Shown: positions 44,014 through 53,200, counted from the stretch's first letter. The stretch: DNA of 64,000 bases from Roseococcus sp. SYP-B2431 (GCF_004336745.1 NZ_SJXD01000026.1:248001-312000), one strand, 5' to 3'. Notes: a model not told the origin generated them from the sequence alone. Made by a program: numbers and translations.

Positions 44014-44967
44014 TCACGCATACTCCGTTCCCGCCTGCTGGTTCCGCAGCACTGCCGTCATCATCCGCGTCGCCGTCGCGTTGAACGCGGCGCGGAAATC
44101 GAAGCTGGCCTCCACTCCGGCCGGCCCCTCGATCGGCGTCTTGGCCAGCGCGAGATAGACCTCGTGCAGCGTGATGGTCAGGCTGCGGTTGGCGTCGATG
44201 GTGAAGGCCAGCGCGAACTCCGCCGAGGTGCCGGCCTGCGCCTGGGCCAGCAGCGTGGTGTTCTCGAAGCGCACGGTGATCTGGCCGGTGCAGCGCGCGA
44301 TTCCGGGATCCACACCCTCGACGCGACGGTCGGCGCGAATGGTGCGCACCGCCTCCATCCCGTTGGCGTAAGTGAGCCGCGCCCCGGTGACCTGCGCCAG
44401 CGCCGAACCGCTGCGGGTGATGGAACCCTGCGCCTTGTTGAACGCGGTGTAGGCGGCGCTGGTCGGCGTGCCGCCTGAGGTGGCACCGGTGCGCACCGAG
44501 CCCTGGCCCAGCAGCCCGAAAGTCGCCGTCGCAGCACCGGTCGGCGTGAAGTCCATCTCCAGCGTGTCGGCACGGACGCCGGTGCACACGTCGAAGGACG
44601 GCACATCGGGATAGCCGATCTCCATCGCATTGCTCGGTAGCGAGGCGGCACCCGATCCGAAGGTGTGGATGAAGTTGGTCGTGCCCGTGGTGGTGGGCGC
44701 GCCGAGCAGCAGTCGCAGCCAGTGCCCGATATTGATCAGGTCCACTGGTACCACCGCCTGGCCGGCGACGGTCACCGTGTCGAGGAACGGCGCTGCGGGA
44801 TCCCGGTTGTTGCCCACGCCGATGACGTCAGCGTCCAACAGCGGCTGCTCGGCACCGAGGTCGCAGGACAGGAAGGGCATCCGCCGCCAGTTGCTGCCAG
44901 GTGCGGTGCCGTAGGTGGTCTCGGGCAGCATGAGCAGGCGGCAATTCGCGCCGATGGCACGGGGCAT
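44014..44967 (-). CDS. Phage tail tube protein
   Basis: 317 residues, start at 44967 after AGGAGA. The N-terminal LMLPETTYGTAPGSNWRRMPFLSCDLGAEQPLLDADVIG is typical of major tail proteins of this group (early TYG-A-P segment and a GAEQ strand). The rest is beta-rich, with SGSALAQVTGARLTYANGMEAV and FALAFTIDANRSLTITLHEVYL. It polymerises to form the tail tube. It ends 127 bases from the caspase gene, tail-to-tail; that gap shows no feature. Confidence 0.8.
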   Translation of the reverse strand: MPRAIGANCRLLMLPETTYGTAPGSNWRRMPFLSCDLGAEQPLLDADVIGVGNNRDPAAPFLDTVTVAGQAVVPVDLINIGHWLRLLLGAPTTTGTTNFIHTFGSGAASLPSNAMEIGYPDVPSFDVCTGVRADTLEMDFTPTGAATATFGLLGQGSVRTGATSGGTPTSAAYTAFNKAQGSITRSGSALAQVTGARLTYANGMEAVRTIRADRRVEGVDPGIARCTGQITVRFENTTLLAQAQAGTSAEFALAFTIDANRSLTITLHEVYLALAKTPIEGPAGVEASFDFRAAFNATATRMMTAVLRNQQAGTEYA

Positions 44968-44988
44968 GGGCTTTCTCCTGGAGGGGGA

Positions 44989-45435
44989 TCAGGCCAGCGG
45001 CGAGCCGGCGACGGTGAACCAGAGGGTGATGGGGACGGCGGCAGCGCGGGCCGCGGCCGCGCCTTCGAACTCGACATCTTCGAAGGACGCGCCGCCGGGC
45101 TGAGACCATTCCACAGCGCCAGCGAGGGTGCGGCTGGCGGTGATCGCTGCGGCGACATCGATCAGCAGCGCGTCGAGCAAGGCGTTGCGCGCAGCGGGTG
45201 TGGCGCCGGCCACGGTGATCTCGACCTCGGCGCGATGCTCGATCTGCCAGGCCAGCGGGGAGAGGATCGGCGTCTCCTCCACCGCCTCGCCATCGCGCAC
45301 GACCACCAGCCCGCCGGCGGGGATGCGCTGCGGGATGGTCTCGCCGCGCAGCACGATCGGTGCTGGGTTCCGTGCCGCCAGCGACGTGACCAGCCGGCTG
45401 TGCAGTGCGGCGATGGCGATCTCGCGCCTGCTCAC
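44989..45435 (-). CDS. Tail terminator-like minor protein
   Basis: 148 residues from a GTG at 45435 overlapping the previous stop (GTGA). SRREIAIAALHSRLVTSLAARNPAPIVLRGETIPQRIPAGGLVVVRDG and EVEITVAGATPAARNALLDALLIDVAAAI resemble tail terminator or completion proteins encoded just before the tail tube. The position supports this; sequence evidence alone is modest. Confidence 0.6.
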   Translation of the reverse strand: MSRREIAIAALHSRLVTSLAARNPAPIVLRGETIPQRIPAGGLVVVRDGEAVEETPILSPLAWQIEHRAEVEITVAGATPAARNALLDALLIDVAAAITASRTLAGAVEWSQPGGASFEDVEFEGAAAARAAAVPITLWFTVAGSPLA

Positions 45436-46157
45436 GATGACCTCCCGCTCTCGCGTTCCCAAGCCGCCACGAAGCGGCCGGGCAGGCGGCGCAGCCCGCG
45501 CTCCGCGGCGCCGCGCACATCGAGGCGCTTGGCGAGCCTCACCTGAGGCAGCAGCAGGAACATCGGCACCATCCCCTGCTCCAGCAGGCCGCGCGCCCAG
45601 GCCTCGCGGCCTTTGCGATTGGCGGTGCCGACCTCGGTGACGCCGCCCGCCACGAGACGGGTCCGGCGCCGCCGCCCGGTCTGCTCGCCCTGGCGCAGCG
45701 GCAGGCACCAGACGAATCCTCGGCCCGACTTGAAGGGCCGGAGGAAGGCTTGGCCGGAGGCGACCATCTGCGCTGGCGTCACCCGCATGCCTTTCTCGCC
45801 ACGTCCCCGGCGCCCACGCGCCGCGTTGAAGCCGGTCGGGATCGCCAGGAACTCCCCGCCGCCCTTGGCGCGGATCAGCGCGCCACGCTCGAAGGCGTCG
45901 ATGACGTTCGGCACCTTGGTGAAGACCAGCCCCGCGGGCCGCAGCGACTGGCCGCTCCGCGGGAAGATCATCGAACGCCAGGCATTGGCGATGCCGCGCG
46001 CGTTCCCCGAGAAGGCGGTGGTGACCTGCCGCCGCAGCTCGGCCTTCACCTGATCGGTCTCGGCGCGGATGGCCGTCATGGCCGCGCGCTCACCCGCCTT
46101 CACCTCATCGGCCAGCACCTTGCGGAGGTCGCCGGCGATGGCGGCACCGAGCCGCAT
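45432..46157 (-). CDS. Tail completion/neck protein (DUF6441-like)
   Basis: 241 residues. Basic, helical N-terminus (AIAGDLRKVLADEVKAGERAAMTAIRAETDQVKAEL) followed by GNARGIANAWRSMIFPRSGQSLRPAGLVFTKVPNVIDAFERG, a pattern shared by minor proteins encoded between head and tail genes. It probably joins the head connector to the tail. It begins 3 bases past the holin-like stop and overlaps the next gene. Confidence 0.55.
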   Translation of the reverse strand: MRLGAAIAGDLRKVLADEVKAGERAAMTAIRAETDQVKAELRRQVTTAFSGNARGIANAWRSMIFPRSGQSLRPAGLVFTKVPNVIDAFERGALIRAKGGGEFLAIPTGFNAARGRRGRGEKGMRVTPAQMVASGQAFLRPFKSGRGFVWCLPLRQGEQTGRRRRTRLVAGGVTEVGTANRKGREAWARGLLEQGMVPMFLLLPQVRLAKRLDVRGAAERGLRRLPGRFVAAWERESGRSS

Positions 46158-46160
46158 GGA

Positions 46161-46460
46161 TCAGCGCCCACCGAATTTGCGGCTCAGGATGCGCAGCAGC
46201 AGGTCATGCAGGGCGGCATAGCCGAGCGTGCCGGCCAGCCACGCGACGGCGAAGAGCCACCAGCCATCGAGCTCGAAGGCATGGGCGATCAGCCAGGCGC
46301 CGGTGCCCAGGCTGCCGCCGGCCAACGCATGCAGCAGATAGGCGCGGGTCAGCAGTGGCCGGTCGGTAGAGGAGAAGCGCGCCATCGCCCCGAGCGCACC
46401 CAGGGCGCCAGCGAGCAGCGCCTCGCCGACGATGCCGCCGATGCGCTCCGGATCGATCAT
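46161..46460 (-). CDS. Small membrane protein, candidate holin
   Basis: 99 residues with three predicted membrane helices: IVGEALLAGALGALGAMARF, YLLHALAGGSLGTGAWLIAHAF and WWLFAVAWLAGTLGYAALHDLLL, and a basic C-terminus (RILSRKFGGR). The size, helix number and closeness to a lysozyme-like gene make a holin likely. No family was recognised with certainty. Confidence 0.5.
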   Translation of the reverse strand: MIDPERIGGIVGEALLAGALGALGAMARFSSTDRPLLTRAYLLHALAGGSLGTGAWLIAHAFELDGWWLFAVAWLAGTLGYAALHDLLLRILSRKFGGR

Positions 46461-46470
46461 GGCGGTGCTC

Positions 46471-46779
46471 CTATCTGCGGCAGAAGACCCGCCAGGCGAT
46501 GCCGGCGGCGTCGCGCTCGGCGTGCTGGACGGTCAGGGTGTAGGCGCCGAGGGTGAAGGTGTCGTCGGCGTCCACCGCTGCCAGCACGGCGATGGCCACG
46601 GTCAGCACATCGCTGGCCTGGGTAACGCTGGTGCCGAAGGCATCTCCCAGCCGGTCCGGCGCCGAGCGGACCACGCGGAGCAGGACCGGCGCACCGGTCC
46701 CGCCCTCGCGATAGGTCGCATCCGCGCCGATGTTCGGATCCGCGGCCAGCGCGTCCATCGCCGCGGCGAAGGCGCTCAT
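46471..46779 (-). CDS. Phage head-tail joining protein (gpFII-like)
   Basis: 102 residues, start at 46779 overlapping the lysozyme-like stop (ATGA). FAAAMDALAADPNIGADATYREGGTGAPVLLRVVRSAPDRLGDAFGTSV and FTLGAYTLTVQHAERDAAGIAWRVFCRR resemble lambda gpFII-type joining proteins: a short beta-barrel that binds the connector and receives the tail. Confidence is moderate. Confidence 0.6.
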   Translation of the reverse strand: MSAFAAAMDALAADPNIGADATYREGGTGAPVLLRVVRSAPDRLGDAFGTSVTQASDVLTVAIAVLAAVDADDTFTLGAYTLTVQHAERDAAGIAWRVFCRR

Positions 46780-47414
46780 GCCGGCCGCCGCAGCCGCCAG
46801 GCGAGCACGCCGACCACCGCTGCCACGATGACCGCGATGGCGACGGCCGGCGCCAGCGTGCCCAGCGCCTGGATGGCTGGTGCCGCCTGCGCCACCGCGG
46901 TGGCGATGCCCGCCGCGCCCACGAGGACCGCACCACGCCCGGTGCCGGTGATGGCGGCCACCTCGCGCAGGGTCGCGGGCTGCGCCGGAGGGACACCCGC
47001 GAGCGTCAGCGCGCGATCGATCACCGCGGCCGGATAGGACAGGCCGGCGCACTCATGGTGAATGATGGCCTCGACCAGCGGGCGGAGGTGATCGTGCCGA
47101 TGCAGGTCGATCGCTTCATCCGGCCCGACGCCGATCCGCCGCGCCACCACCGCGACATAAGCCGCGGTGTCGTTCTCCACCTTGGGCGCCCAACGTTCGA
47201 TGATCGCGCGTGGCGTCCGCAGCTTGTGCCGGTCCTGATAGGTGACCAGCAGCGCCGCCAACGCGCGGATGCCGAGCTCATGGCTGGTGAAGCGGCAGAA
47301 GCGGCCATCGGAGGGCGGATCGGCCAGCCCCTGCCACTTGTTGGCGGGGACGTGCTCGATGTTGCCCGGATTGCGGTTGCGATAGCCCCGCGTGGCCTTC
47401 GGATCGATGCTCAC
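46776..47414 (-). CDS. Lysozyme/transglycosylase-like structural protein with C-terminal membrane helix
   Basis: 212 residues from a GTG at 47414 overlapping the capsid-cement stop. TRGYRNRNPGNIEHVPANKWQGLADPPSDGRFCRFTSHELGIRALAALLVTYQDRH is the opening seen in virion lytic transglycosylase-like proteins. The helical core continues to HHECAGLSYPAAVIDRALTLAG. The last ~30 residues form one membrane helix (AVAIAVIVAAVVGVLAWRLRR). It may be an endolysin held in the membrane or a virion-borne muralytic enzyme. Confidence 0.65.
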   Translation of the reverse strand: MSIDPKATRGYRNRNPGNIEHVPANKWQGLADPPSDGRFCRFTSHELGIRALAALLVTYQDRHKLRTPRAIIERWAPKVENDTAAYVAVVARRIGVGPDEAIDLHRHDHLRPLVEAIIHHECAGLSYPAAVIDRALTLAGVPPAQPATLREVAAITGTGRGAVLVGAAGIATAVAQAAPAIQALGTLAPAVAIAVIVAAVVGVLAWRLRRPA

Positions 47415-47758
47415 GTGCCGATCGCCGGCACGCGGTTGAGCCAGACCCGGACGGTGGTGTCCGCGGCGAGCGCCGCCAAGCTGGCGATGCCGACCTGGAA
47501 GTTGCCGGTGGCGGTGGTCGTGATGCGCCGGTTGGTGTTGTCCCAGAAGACGCGGGCGCCGGCGGTGATGGCGAGCGCCGGCTCCTTCGTGATGTCGAAC
47601 ACGCCCTGAGTTGCGGCCTCGATGACGGCGTTCTGCGCGCCATCGACCGCGGCCACACCGAAGAGCGCGCCGACCAGGACGCCCTGGCCGGAGGTGACGC
47701 CGCCCGCATAGGGGACGGCGAGCGCCAGGCTGTCGCCGGGCTGCACGTAGTTGCGCAT
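47411..47758 (-). CDS. Capsid cement/decoration protein, DUF2190 family
   Basis: 115 residues. The family pattern is clear: MRNYVQPGDSLALAVPYAGGVTSGQGVLVGALFGVA, then FDITKEPALAITAGARVFWDNTNRRITTT and VGIASLAALAADTTVRVWLN. DUF2190 proteins bind the outside or the joints of the capsid lattice and stabilise it. It follows the capsid gene, as usual. Confidence 0.85.
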   Translation of the reverse strand: MRNYVQPGDSLALAVPYAGGVTSGQGVLVGALFGVAAVDGAQNAVIEAATQGVFDITKEPALAITAGARVFWDNTNRRITTTATGNFQVGIASLAALAADTTVRVWLNRVPAIGT

Positions 47759-47840
47759 GGGGATGAGGTCTCCAGAAACGCAGAAGGCGCCCGGTGGGGC
47801 GCCCTCTGCATGGGTTCACGATGGAAGGGAGGAGCCGGGA

Positions 47841-49958
47841 TCAGGTACCCGGATTGAACCAGGCGCCGCGCCAGTCGATGGCGCCGACGCCGAAGTCGAA
47901 GATCACCGACACCTCGACACCATCCACGCCTTGGACGTTGCCGGTGGTGACCTGGGGCCCCTCGGCGCCGTTCAGATAGCCGTAGACGTAGACGGGAGCC
48001 GCGAAGGGATCAGAGAAGAGGTACCAGCGGTTGGCGGGGATCAGCGGCTCGACCAGCGGCTGCACGAAGCCGGCATAGACGTTCGCGTTGCTGGTCTGCG
48101 TCGCCTGGACGGACACCGTGAGCTGCCGCGCAGCCAGTTCCTGGTTCGGCCCGACCAGCAGGCGCATCTGCGCGCCGACCGCTATGGGCAGACCATCGAG
48201 CGTCCGCTGCCGCATCACCGCGGCACGGCCGAGCGCCAGGTTCGGCAGGTCGAGCAGCGTGCCGGCGCCCGCCTTGTTGGCGCGGGCCGCAGCGGTGCCG
48301 AAGACCGCGGCATTGCCGGTGATGAGCGTCGGGCCATCGCCGTTGGCGCTGTTCACCAGCGCATAGGCCGTCGCGTTCTCGAAATCGGCCACGCGCCGGC
48401 CGATCATGGAGGCGAAGTCGGTGAAGGCGCCAAGGTCGTCGTTGACCAGCATCTGCCGCGTCACACGGATGCGGCGCGCGAAGGTCTGCAGGAAGACCAG
48501 CTCCTGGCTTTCCGACATGGTGCCGGCCTGGATCTCGCCGTTCTCGGAGAGCGCCACGAGGTTGGGGAAGTCGCCGACGCGCAGGTGGCGGTGCGGCTTG
48601 AAGTCCCGGAAGTCGCGGCGGAGGAACAGCGTGCGATAGGTCGGCTGCGCCGGGCCGTAGGCCGCGAGCAGCATCTTGTTGGCCGCGGCAGAAAGCAGCG
48701 CGGGGAAGTCGCTGGTGGTGTGGAAGGCGCGCTCGGCCAGGATGGTCGGGTTGCGGGGGATGTTGCGCTCGCCGCGGGCGCGGAGCAGTTCGCCCATCAT
48801 GTCGGAGGGGCGCCAGCCCATGAACTCGACGTGGCGGCCAGCGCCGGGGCCCGTGCTGGGCGCCTGGTAGCCGGGCATGGAACGGGCGGCGAGCGCCTCG
48901 GCCATGGCGTCGAGCAGGCTGGCCGGATCGTCCTGGCCGGGGCCGGTCTCGGGGCGCGCCGGCAGGCTCGGGCGCGGGCCCTGGCTGGCGAAGGCGTCCC
49001 ACAGGCGGCCGCGCAGGACCTCGGGCGAGATGCGGTCGCGGATGGCGGCCTCGCGCATGGCGTCGAGCATGTCGGGGGTCACCAGGCCGCGGGCGCCGGC
49101 CAGCACCGGCTCATAGGCGGCGATGCGCTCGACGGCGGCGCGGTCCGCCTCGGCGCGGATGGAGTCCAGGTCGGGCGTGGGCGGCATGGCGCGGGTCGGC
49201 TCGGGCGGAGCGGCGGGCGGGGTGGCGGGTGCGGTGGTCACGGGAATCTCCTGGGGCGGGGCGGTGGGCGGCGCGGGCGGCGCCGGCGCGGGATCCGGCG
49301 AAGCCGGCGTCGTCTCGGGCATGGGGTGTTCCTCGGTCAGGGCGGGTTCGATCGCGGTGGCGGAGGTGCCCTGATCCCCCTCGCCACGGATCACGGCCAA
49401 GCCGTCCACCGGCACCGGCACGATCGAGATCTCGTAGGGCTCCCAATCCACGGCACGGTGGATGGTCTGGCCGGTGGCGGCGTCGGGCCGGGGCTCGTAG
49501 CGATGAACGCGATAGCCGACGCTGACGGACTGCAGCGTGCCGTCGGCCACGCGCTGCCAGACCGGCTCCACGTCATCGGCGCCGCTGAACTGGAGCGTGG
49601 CGTAGCCGCGGCCGGCCTCGAGGCGGGCGGCGATGACGCGGCCCAGCACATCCCGCGTCCCGGCGCGGCGGTGCGTGTCCAGCACGGGTGCCCGGCCGGA
49701 CCGGAGCGCATCCATGCGTACCGCCTCCGGCCGCATGTCGAGCTCCTCGATGATGGGACCGAGCGGCGGCACGAAGTTCCGCGCGCGGGCGCCAGTGGAC
49801 CACACCACCTCGACGGTGCGCGCGGCACGGTCGACGGTAACGGGCGCGGCGAGCGCACGGCAGGCGGTGATCGACTGCCCAGCGGTGGGCAGTCGATCGG
49901 GCAATGGCGTGGCCTCCGGCACGGGGGAGCCCCCGCCCAGGTCGATCGGCTCTGTCAT
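47841..49958 (-). CDS. Prohead protease fused to major capsid protein
   Basis: 705 residues, start at 49958 after AGGAGC. Residues ~1-200 form a prohead protease with His in APVLDTHRRAGTRDVLG near 94 and Ser in LQSVSVGYRVHRYEP near 143. A Pro/Ala-rich linker (~215-260) leads to a helical scaffold-like stretch, then a Mu gpT-like major capsid domain to the end: MLVNDDLGAFTDFASMIGRRVADFENATAY, LLVGPNQELAARQLTVSV and VYVYGYLNGAEGPQV. The protease normally cuts away the N-terminal part during maturation. The two activities are separate genes in many phages. Confidence 0.85.
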   Translation of the reverse strand: MTEPIDLGGGSPVPEATPLPDRLPTAGQSITACRALAAPVTVDRAARTVEVVWSTGARARNFVPPLGPIIEELDMRPEAVRMDALRSGRAPVLDTHRRAGTRDVLGRVIAARLEAGRGYATLQFSGADDVEPVWQRVADGTLQSVSVGYRVHRYEPRPDAATGQTIHRAVDWEPYEISIVPVPVDGLAVIRGEGDQGTSATAIEPALTEEHPMPETTPASPDPAPAPPAPPTAPPQEIPVTTAPATPPAAPPEPTRAMPPTPDLDSIRAEADRAAVERIAAYEPVLAGARGLVTPDMLDAMREAAIRDRISPEVLRGRLWDAFASQGPRPSLPARPETGPGQDDPASLLDAMAEALAARSMPGYQAPSTGPGAGRHVEFMGWRPSDMMGELLRARGERNIPRNPTILAERAFHTTSDFPALLSAAANKMLLAAYGPAQPTYRTLFLRRDFRDFKPHRHLRVGDFPNLVALSENGEIQAGTMSESQELVFLQTFARRIRVTRQMLVNDDLGAFTDFASMIGRRVADFENATAYALVNSANGDGPTLITGNAAVFGTAAARANKAGAGTLLDLPNLALGRAAVMRQRTLDGLPIAVGAQMRLLVGPNQELAARQLTVSVQATQTSNANVYAGFVQPLVEPLIPANRWYLFSDPFAAPVYVYGYLNGAEGPQVTTGNVQGVDGVEVSVIFDFGVGAIDWRGAWFNPGT

Positions 49959-49980
49959 GGGATGCTCCTGGGGCGGCGCC

Positions 49981-51474
49981 TTACGGCGCGGCGAAGCCCT
50001 GCGCGTTGACGTAGACCTGCGCGCCGGTGGTGATGCAGGCGACGTTCATCGCCGTGGCCGCGGTGCCGCGCAGCGGGGTGGGAAAGGTGATCTCCACCGG
50101 CGCCGCCATCGCTGCCGGAAGCAGCTGTCGCCAGATCACCGTGGCGCCGTCCTTAATCACCACCTCGGTCGCCACCGTCGGATGCGCGTTGCGGAGGTCG
50201 ATCGAGGTCACGTAGTTGCGGATGCCCGCCGCAGCCGCCGCCCGGAGCACCACGTCGGTGGTAGTGATGATCCCACCCGCCGCGGCCGCGGTCTGCCAGT
50301 CGGCCTCGGGGATGGCGTAGGGCTTGGTGACCAGCGCGCCGATCAGCGTCGCCAGCAGATCCACACCACGCGCCGTCGTGACGGCGATCGGGTTGGCCGA
50401 GTAGCCAGTGGCGGCCAACACCGGCACGGCGCCAGCCGTGTTGCGCGCCTGACCACCCACTGGCGTGACCGCCGGCGGGATGGTGCTGAGCACGTTCACG
50501 CCCAGCCCCTGGCCAGCGACCGACTGGCCGCGGCCGGCGGTGATCTCCGTCGTCAGCTCGGCATAGTCGGCGATGGTGACGAACTGGACCCTGATGTCGG
50601 TGTTCGAGGCCGGCGCCAAATTGCGGCTGACCGAGGCCCAGCCGGTGTTGAGATAGGCGCCGCTGAAGGTTGAGCCCACCAGGTCGAAGCTGTTGGCGTC
50701 GATGACCGTGATGGTGAAGCTGCCATTCGCCCCGGGCACGCCAGAGACATCGGCCACGGTCACCACGTCGTTCGTCGCGAAGCCATGCGCGGCACGGGTG
50801 ACGCGCACCGCGCCGCCGCCGTTGTTCGCCACCGCCGAGATGCCGTTGATCACCTGCCGGTTCCGCACCCGGATCCGGAACCGATACAGCGCATTCGGCT
50901 CGGGAATCTGCTGGTGGCGAACATAGGAGTTCGAGCGCGCTGCCGTGGTGTCGAGCAGCCGGCCGTGGAAGTAGCACTCGTCGTTGGTCGGCTCGATCTC
51001 CAGCACGGACCACCCCGCGGGCGCCGTGGTGGGAATGGTGCTGCCGGAGGCGCTGCCGAGGCGCGGGGCGCCCTCGCTGCCCACCTCGTAGTTGGCGAGC
51101 GTCGGGCTGGCGCCATCCAGCCGCCAGGCCGCGGCGCTGCGCCCATCCGGCTGGGCGGTGGTGGGATCGATGCTGACGAGCTCGAGCCACACCGACTGGC
51201 CGACGATCCGCTGGCTCATGTTCACCGCCACCATGACCCGGAGCGGGATGGTGAAGGTGGTGCGGCTGGTGAGCGTGAGCTCGTCGTCGAGCGTGGTGCC
51301 GGTGGAGATGGTCACCGCGCCCTCTGCCACGGTGTGCGTGATGCCGCCGCCGGTGGCCGCGATCTCCCACCGCGCCGGGTTGATCTCGGTGCCGTTGAAG
51401 CTGTCGCGGAACTTCTTCTGCATGCTCTTGATCTTGAGCATGTCGTCGGTCCAGTCGTAGGCGCCTGCGATCAT
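49981..51474 (-). CDS. Phage structural protein with FCCH-like repeat domain
   Basis: About 497 residues, start at 51474. The N-terminal part is a jelly-roll-like beta region (WEIAATGGGITHTVAEGAVTIS). Near the middle lies HGFATNDVVTVADVSGVPGANGSFTITVIDANSFDLVGSTFSG, a pattern found in phage virion proteins and compared with an FCCH-type domain. The C-terminal part ends in a small beta-domain (VVIKDGATVIWRQLLPAAM). No catalytic motif. It is encoded between portal and capsid, so it is likely a head-surface or decoration fibre. Confidence 0.6.
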   Translation of the reverse strand: MIAGAYDWTDDMLKIKSMQKKFRDSFNGTEINPARWEIAATGGGITHTVAEGAVTISTGTTLDDELTLTSRTTFTIPLRVMVAVNMSQRIVGQSVWLELVSIDPTTAQPDGRSAAAWRLDGASPTLANYEVGSEGAPRLGSASGSTIPTTAPAGWSVLEIEPTNDECYFHGRLLDTTAARSNSYVRHQQIPEPNALYRFRIRVRNRQVINGISAVANNGGGAVRVTRAAHGFATNDVVTVADVSGVPGANGSFTITVIDANSFDLVGSTFSGAYLNTGWASVSRNLAPASNTDIRVQFVTIADYAELTTEITAGRGQSVAGQGLGVNVLSTIPPAVTPVGGQARNTAGAVPVLAATGYSANPIAVTTARGVDLLATLIGALVTKPYAIPEADWQTAAAAGGIITTTDVVLRAAAAAGIRNYVTSIDLRNAHPTVATEVVIKDGATVIWRQLLPAAMAAPVEITFPTPLRGTAATAMNVACITTGAQVYVNAQGFAAP

Positions 51475-52964
51475 GGGGATGCTCCTGGATTGGCGGCAGC
51501 GCCGGCATCCGCACGCGGCGAAGCAGCGCCGGTGGCGGCGATCTCGATGGCGGCGAGCTGAGCCGCATCCTGTGCGGCGCCGGACTTCGCGACGCGGCGC
51601 GGATCGCTGTCGAGCGAGAGGCCCGCCTCGTCGAGCAGGGCATTCGCCTCGCGGATCATCTCCACCACCTGGCGGAAATCGTAGCCGAAGGCGCCGACCG
51701 CCTCGGGCTGCGGCACGAAGCCGGCGCGCACCTGCGCGATCAGCGCCGTGGTGTCCTTGAGCGGGTCGATCATCTCGTGCGCGGGCGGGACGTGCGACAG
51801 GCCCTCGGGAACATCCGCGCTCCACAACCCGAGCAGCGCGCCCTGCGCGTGGAACCGGTCCGCGATTGGCCGCACCAGCATCGGGATGAGCATGCCGTAC
51901 TGGACCTGCTCGCAGAGGCGCCGAAACTCGATCTTGCCGGCACGCAGCGAGGAGTAGTTCGCCTGGGTCAGGTCGCCGGCCACCTGGTCATAGGTCAGGC
52001 CGGTGCCGACGGCGGAAGCCTCCAGCGCACGGCGTGCGAAGGCGGCGTGGCTGCCACCGCCCGAGGGGTTCACGACCTCCACCGACCCCATGCCGCGGCG
52101 ATACAGGATCATCCCCGGCTCGAAGCTCTCGACCGTCCGGCCTTGGGCGTCGCGCAGCAGGCCCGAGGCCGGGCCGGTCATGGCCTCGTCGCCATCCTCC
52201 GAGACGACCGCCGCGAGGCAGGCCTCGATCTTGGCCTTCATGAGGAGCGCGGCCTCGTAGTCGCCCAGGTCGCGCAGGCGGGTGAGCACCGGAGCGAGCC
52301 AGGAGACGTCGCGCAGCTGGCCGGGGCGGCGCTTGCGGTAGATGTGCAGCACGTCGCGCGCGGGCACGCGCTGGCTGCTCAACCAGGTGGCGCCGCCCGG
52401 CAGCACCCAGGACGCGCCGGGATGCACGCGGTGCAGCCAGTAGCCGACCGGCTCGCCGGCCTCGCCCAGGCCGATGCCCTGCAGGGTGGGGACGCCTTCG
52501 ATGACGCCCTGGCGGGCCGCGTCGAGGTGATCGCTCTCCAGCACCTGGAGCCGCAGGCCGATCGGATTGGCTGGCGTGATGTCGGCCGGCAGGAGGCGAA
52601 CGAAGCATTCGCCGCTCTCGACAACAGCGCGCATCACCAGCGCCTGCAGGCCATAGAGGTCGAGCCGGCCCTCCGCGTCGCAGGCGGTGCTGTCGGACCA
52701 GCGGCGCCAGGCCTCGGCATGGGGCTTGTCAGGCCAGCGGGTGGTGATGCCGGCGCCGACGGCGTTGCCGGTCCAGAGATCGACGATGCGGGCGGCGTAG
52801 GGGTCGTTGCGGACAGCATCGCGGGCACGGCGCGCGACCGTGGGAGCGGCGGCGCCGACCTCCGCGGTGGCGCTGCTCCCCGAGGCCGCCCAGCTCGATG
52901 CGCGGCTGTCCTGGGCTGCGGCATAGCCGCGCAGCGCGTGCCAGGCATCACGAAGACGCCCCAT
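51471..52964 (-). CDS. Phage portal protein, lambda family
   Basis: About 497 residues. The start at 52964 shares a base with the gpW-like stop (TGATG). Portal landmarks: NDPYAARIVDLWTGNAVGAGITTR, VVESGECFVRLLPAD, LQVLESDHLDAAR, VLHIYRKRRPGQLRDVSWLAPVL, GTGLTYDQVAGDLTQANYSSLRAGKIEFRR. Twelve copies form the ring through which DNA enters the head. The Ala-rich C-terminus is probably flexible. Confidence 0.92.
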   Translation of the reverse strand: MGRLRDAWHALRGYAAAQDSRASSWAASGSSATAEVGAAAPTVARRARDAVRNDPYAARIVDLWTGNAVGAGITTRWPDKPHAEAWRRWSDSTACDAEGRLDLYGLQALVMRAVVESGECFVRLLPADITPANPIGLRLQVLESDHLDAARQGVIEGVPTLQGIGLGEAGEPVGYWLHRVHPGASWVLPGGATWLSSQRVPARDVLHIYRKRRPGQLRDVSWLAPVLTRLRDLGDYEAALLMKAKIEACLAAVVSEDGDEAMTGPASGLLRDAQGRTVESFEPGMILYRRGMGSVEVVNPSGGGSHAAFARRALEASAVGTGLTYDQVAGDLTQANYSSLRAGKIEFRRLCEQVQYGMLIPMLVRPIADRFHAQGALLGLWSADVPEGLSHVPPAHEMIDPLKDTTALIAQVRAGFVPQPEAVGAFGYDFRQVVEMIREANALLDEAGLSLDSDPRRVAKSGAAQDAAQLAAIEIAATGAASPRADAGAAANPGASP

Positions 52965-53200
52965 CACCGGCTGCCCTCCCGCGAGAAGCTGGCGAAGGTC
53001 GCGCTGGGGCGGCGCGCGGCGGCGTTCTCCGCGGCATGGAGCACCGATAGGGCGCGGCCCAGTTCATCGAGCGACCGGTATTCAACGGTGCGGCCATCGA
53101 AGGTCACGCGCGTGGTACCGCCGGTGAAGGCGGCGGCCAGCACGGCGGCACGGGTGCCGGCGGGCTGGGCGAGTGCCCAGGCGAGGACGGTCGGATCCAT
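52964..53200 (-). CDS. gpW-like head-tail joining protein
   Basis: 78 residues, start at 53200. PTVLAWALAQPAGTRAAVLAAAFTGGTTRVTFDGRTVEYRSLDELGRALSVLH is the compact two-helix/beta pattern of gpW-like proteins, which plug the portal and bridge to the tail. Its place between TerL and portal matches lambda gene W. Confidence 0.8.
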   Translation of the reverse strand: MDPTVLAWALAQPAGTRAAVLAAAFTGGTTRVTFDGRTVEYRSLDELGRALSVLHAAENAAARRPSATFASFSREGSR

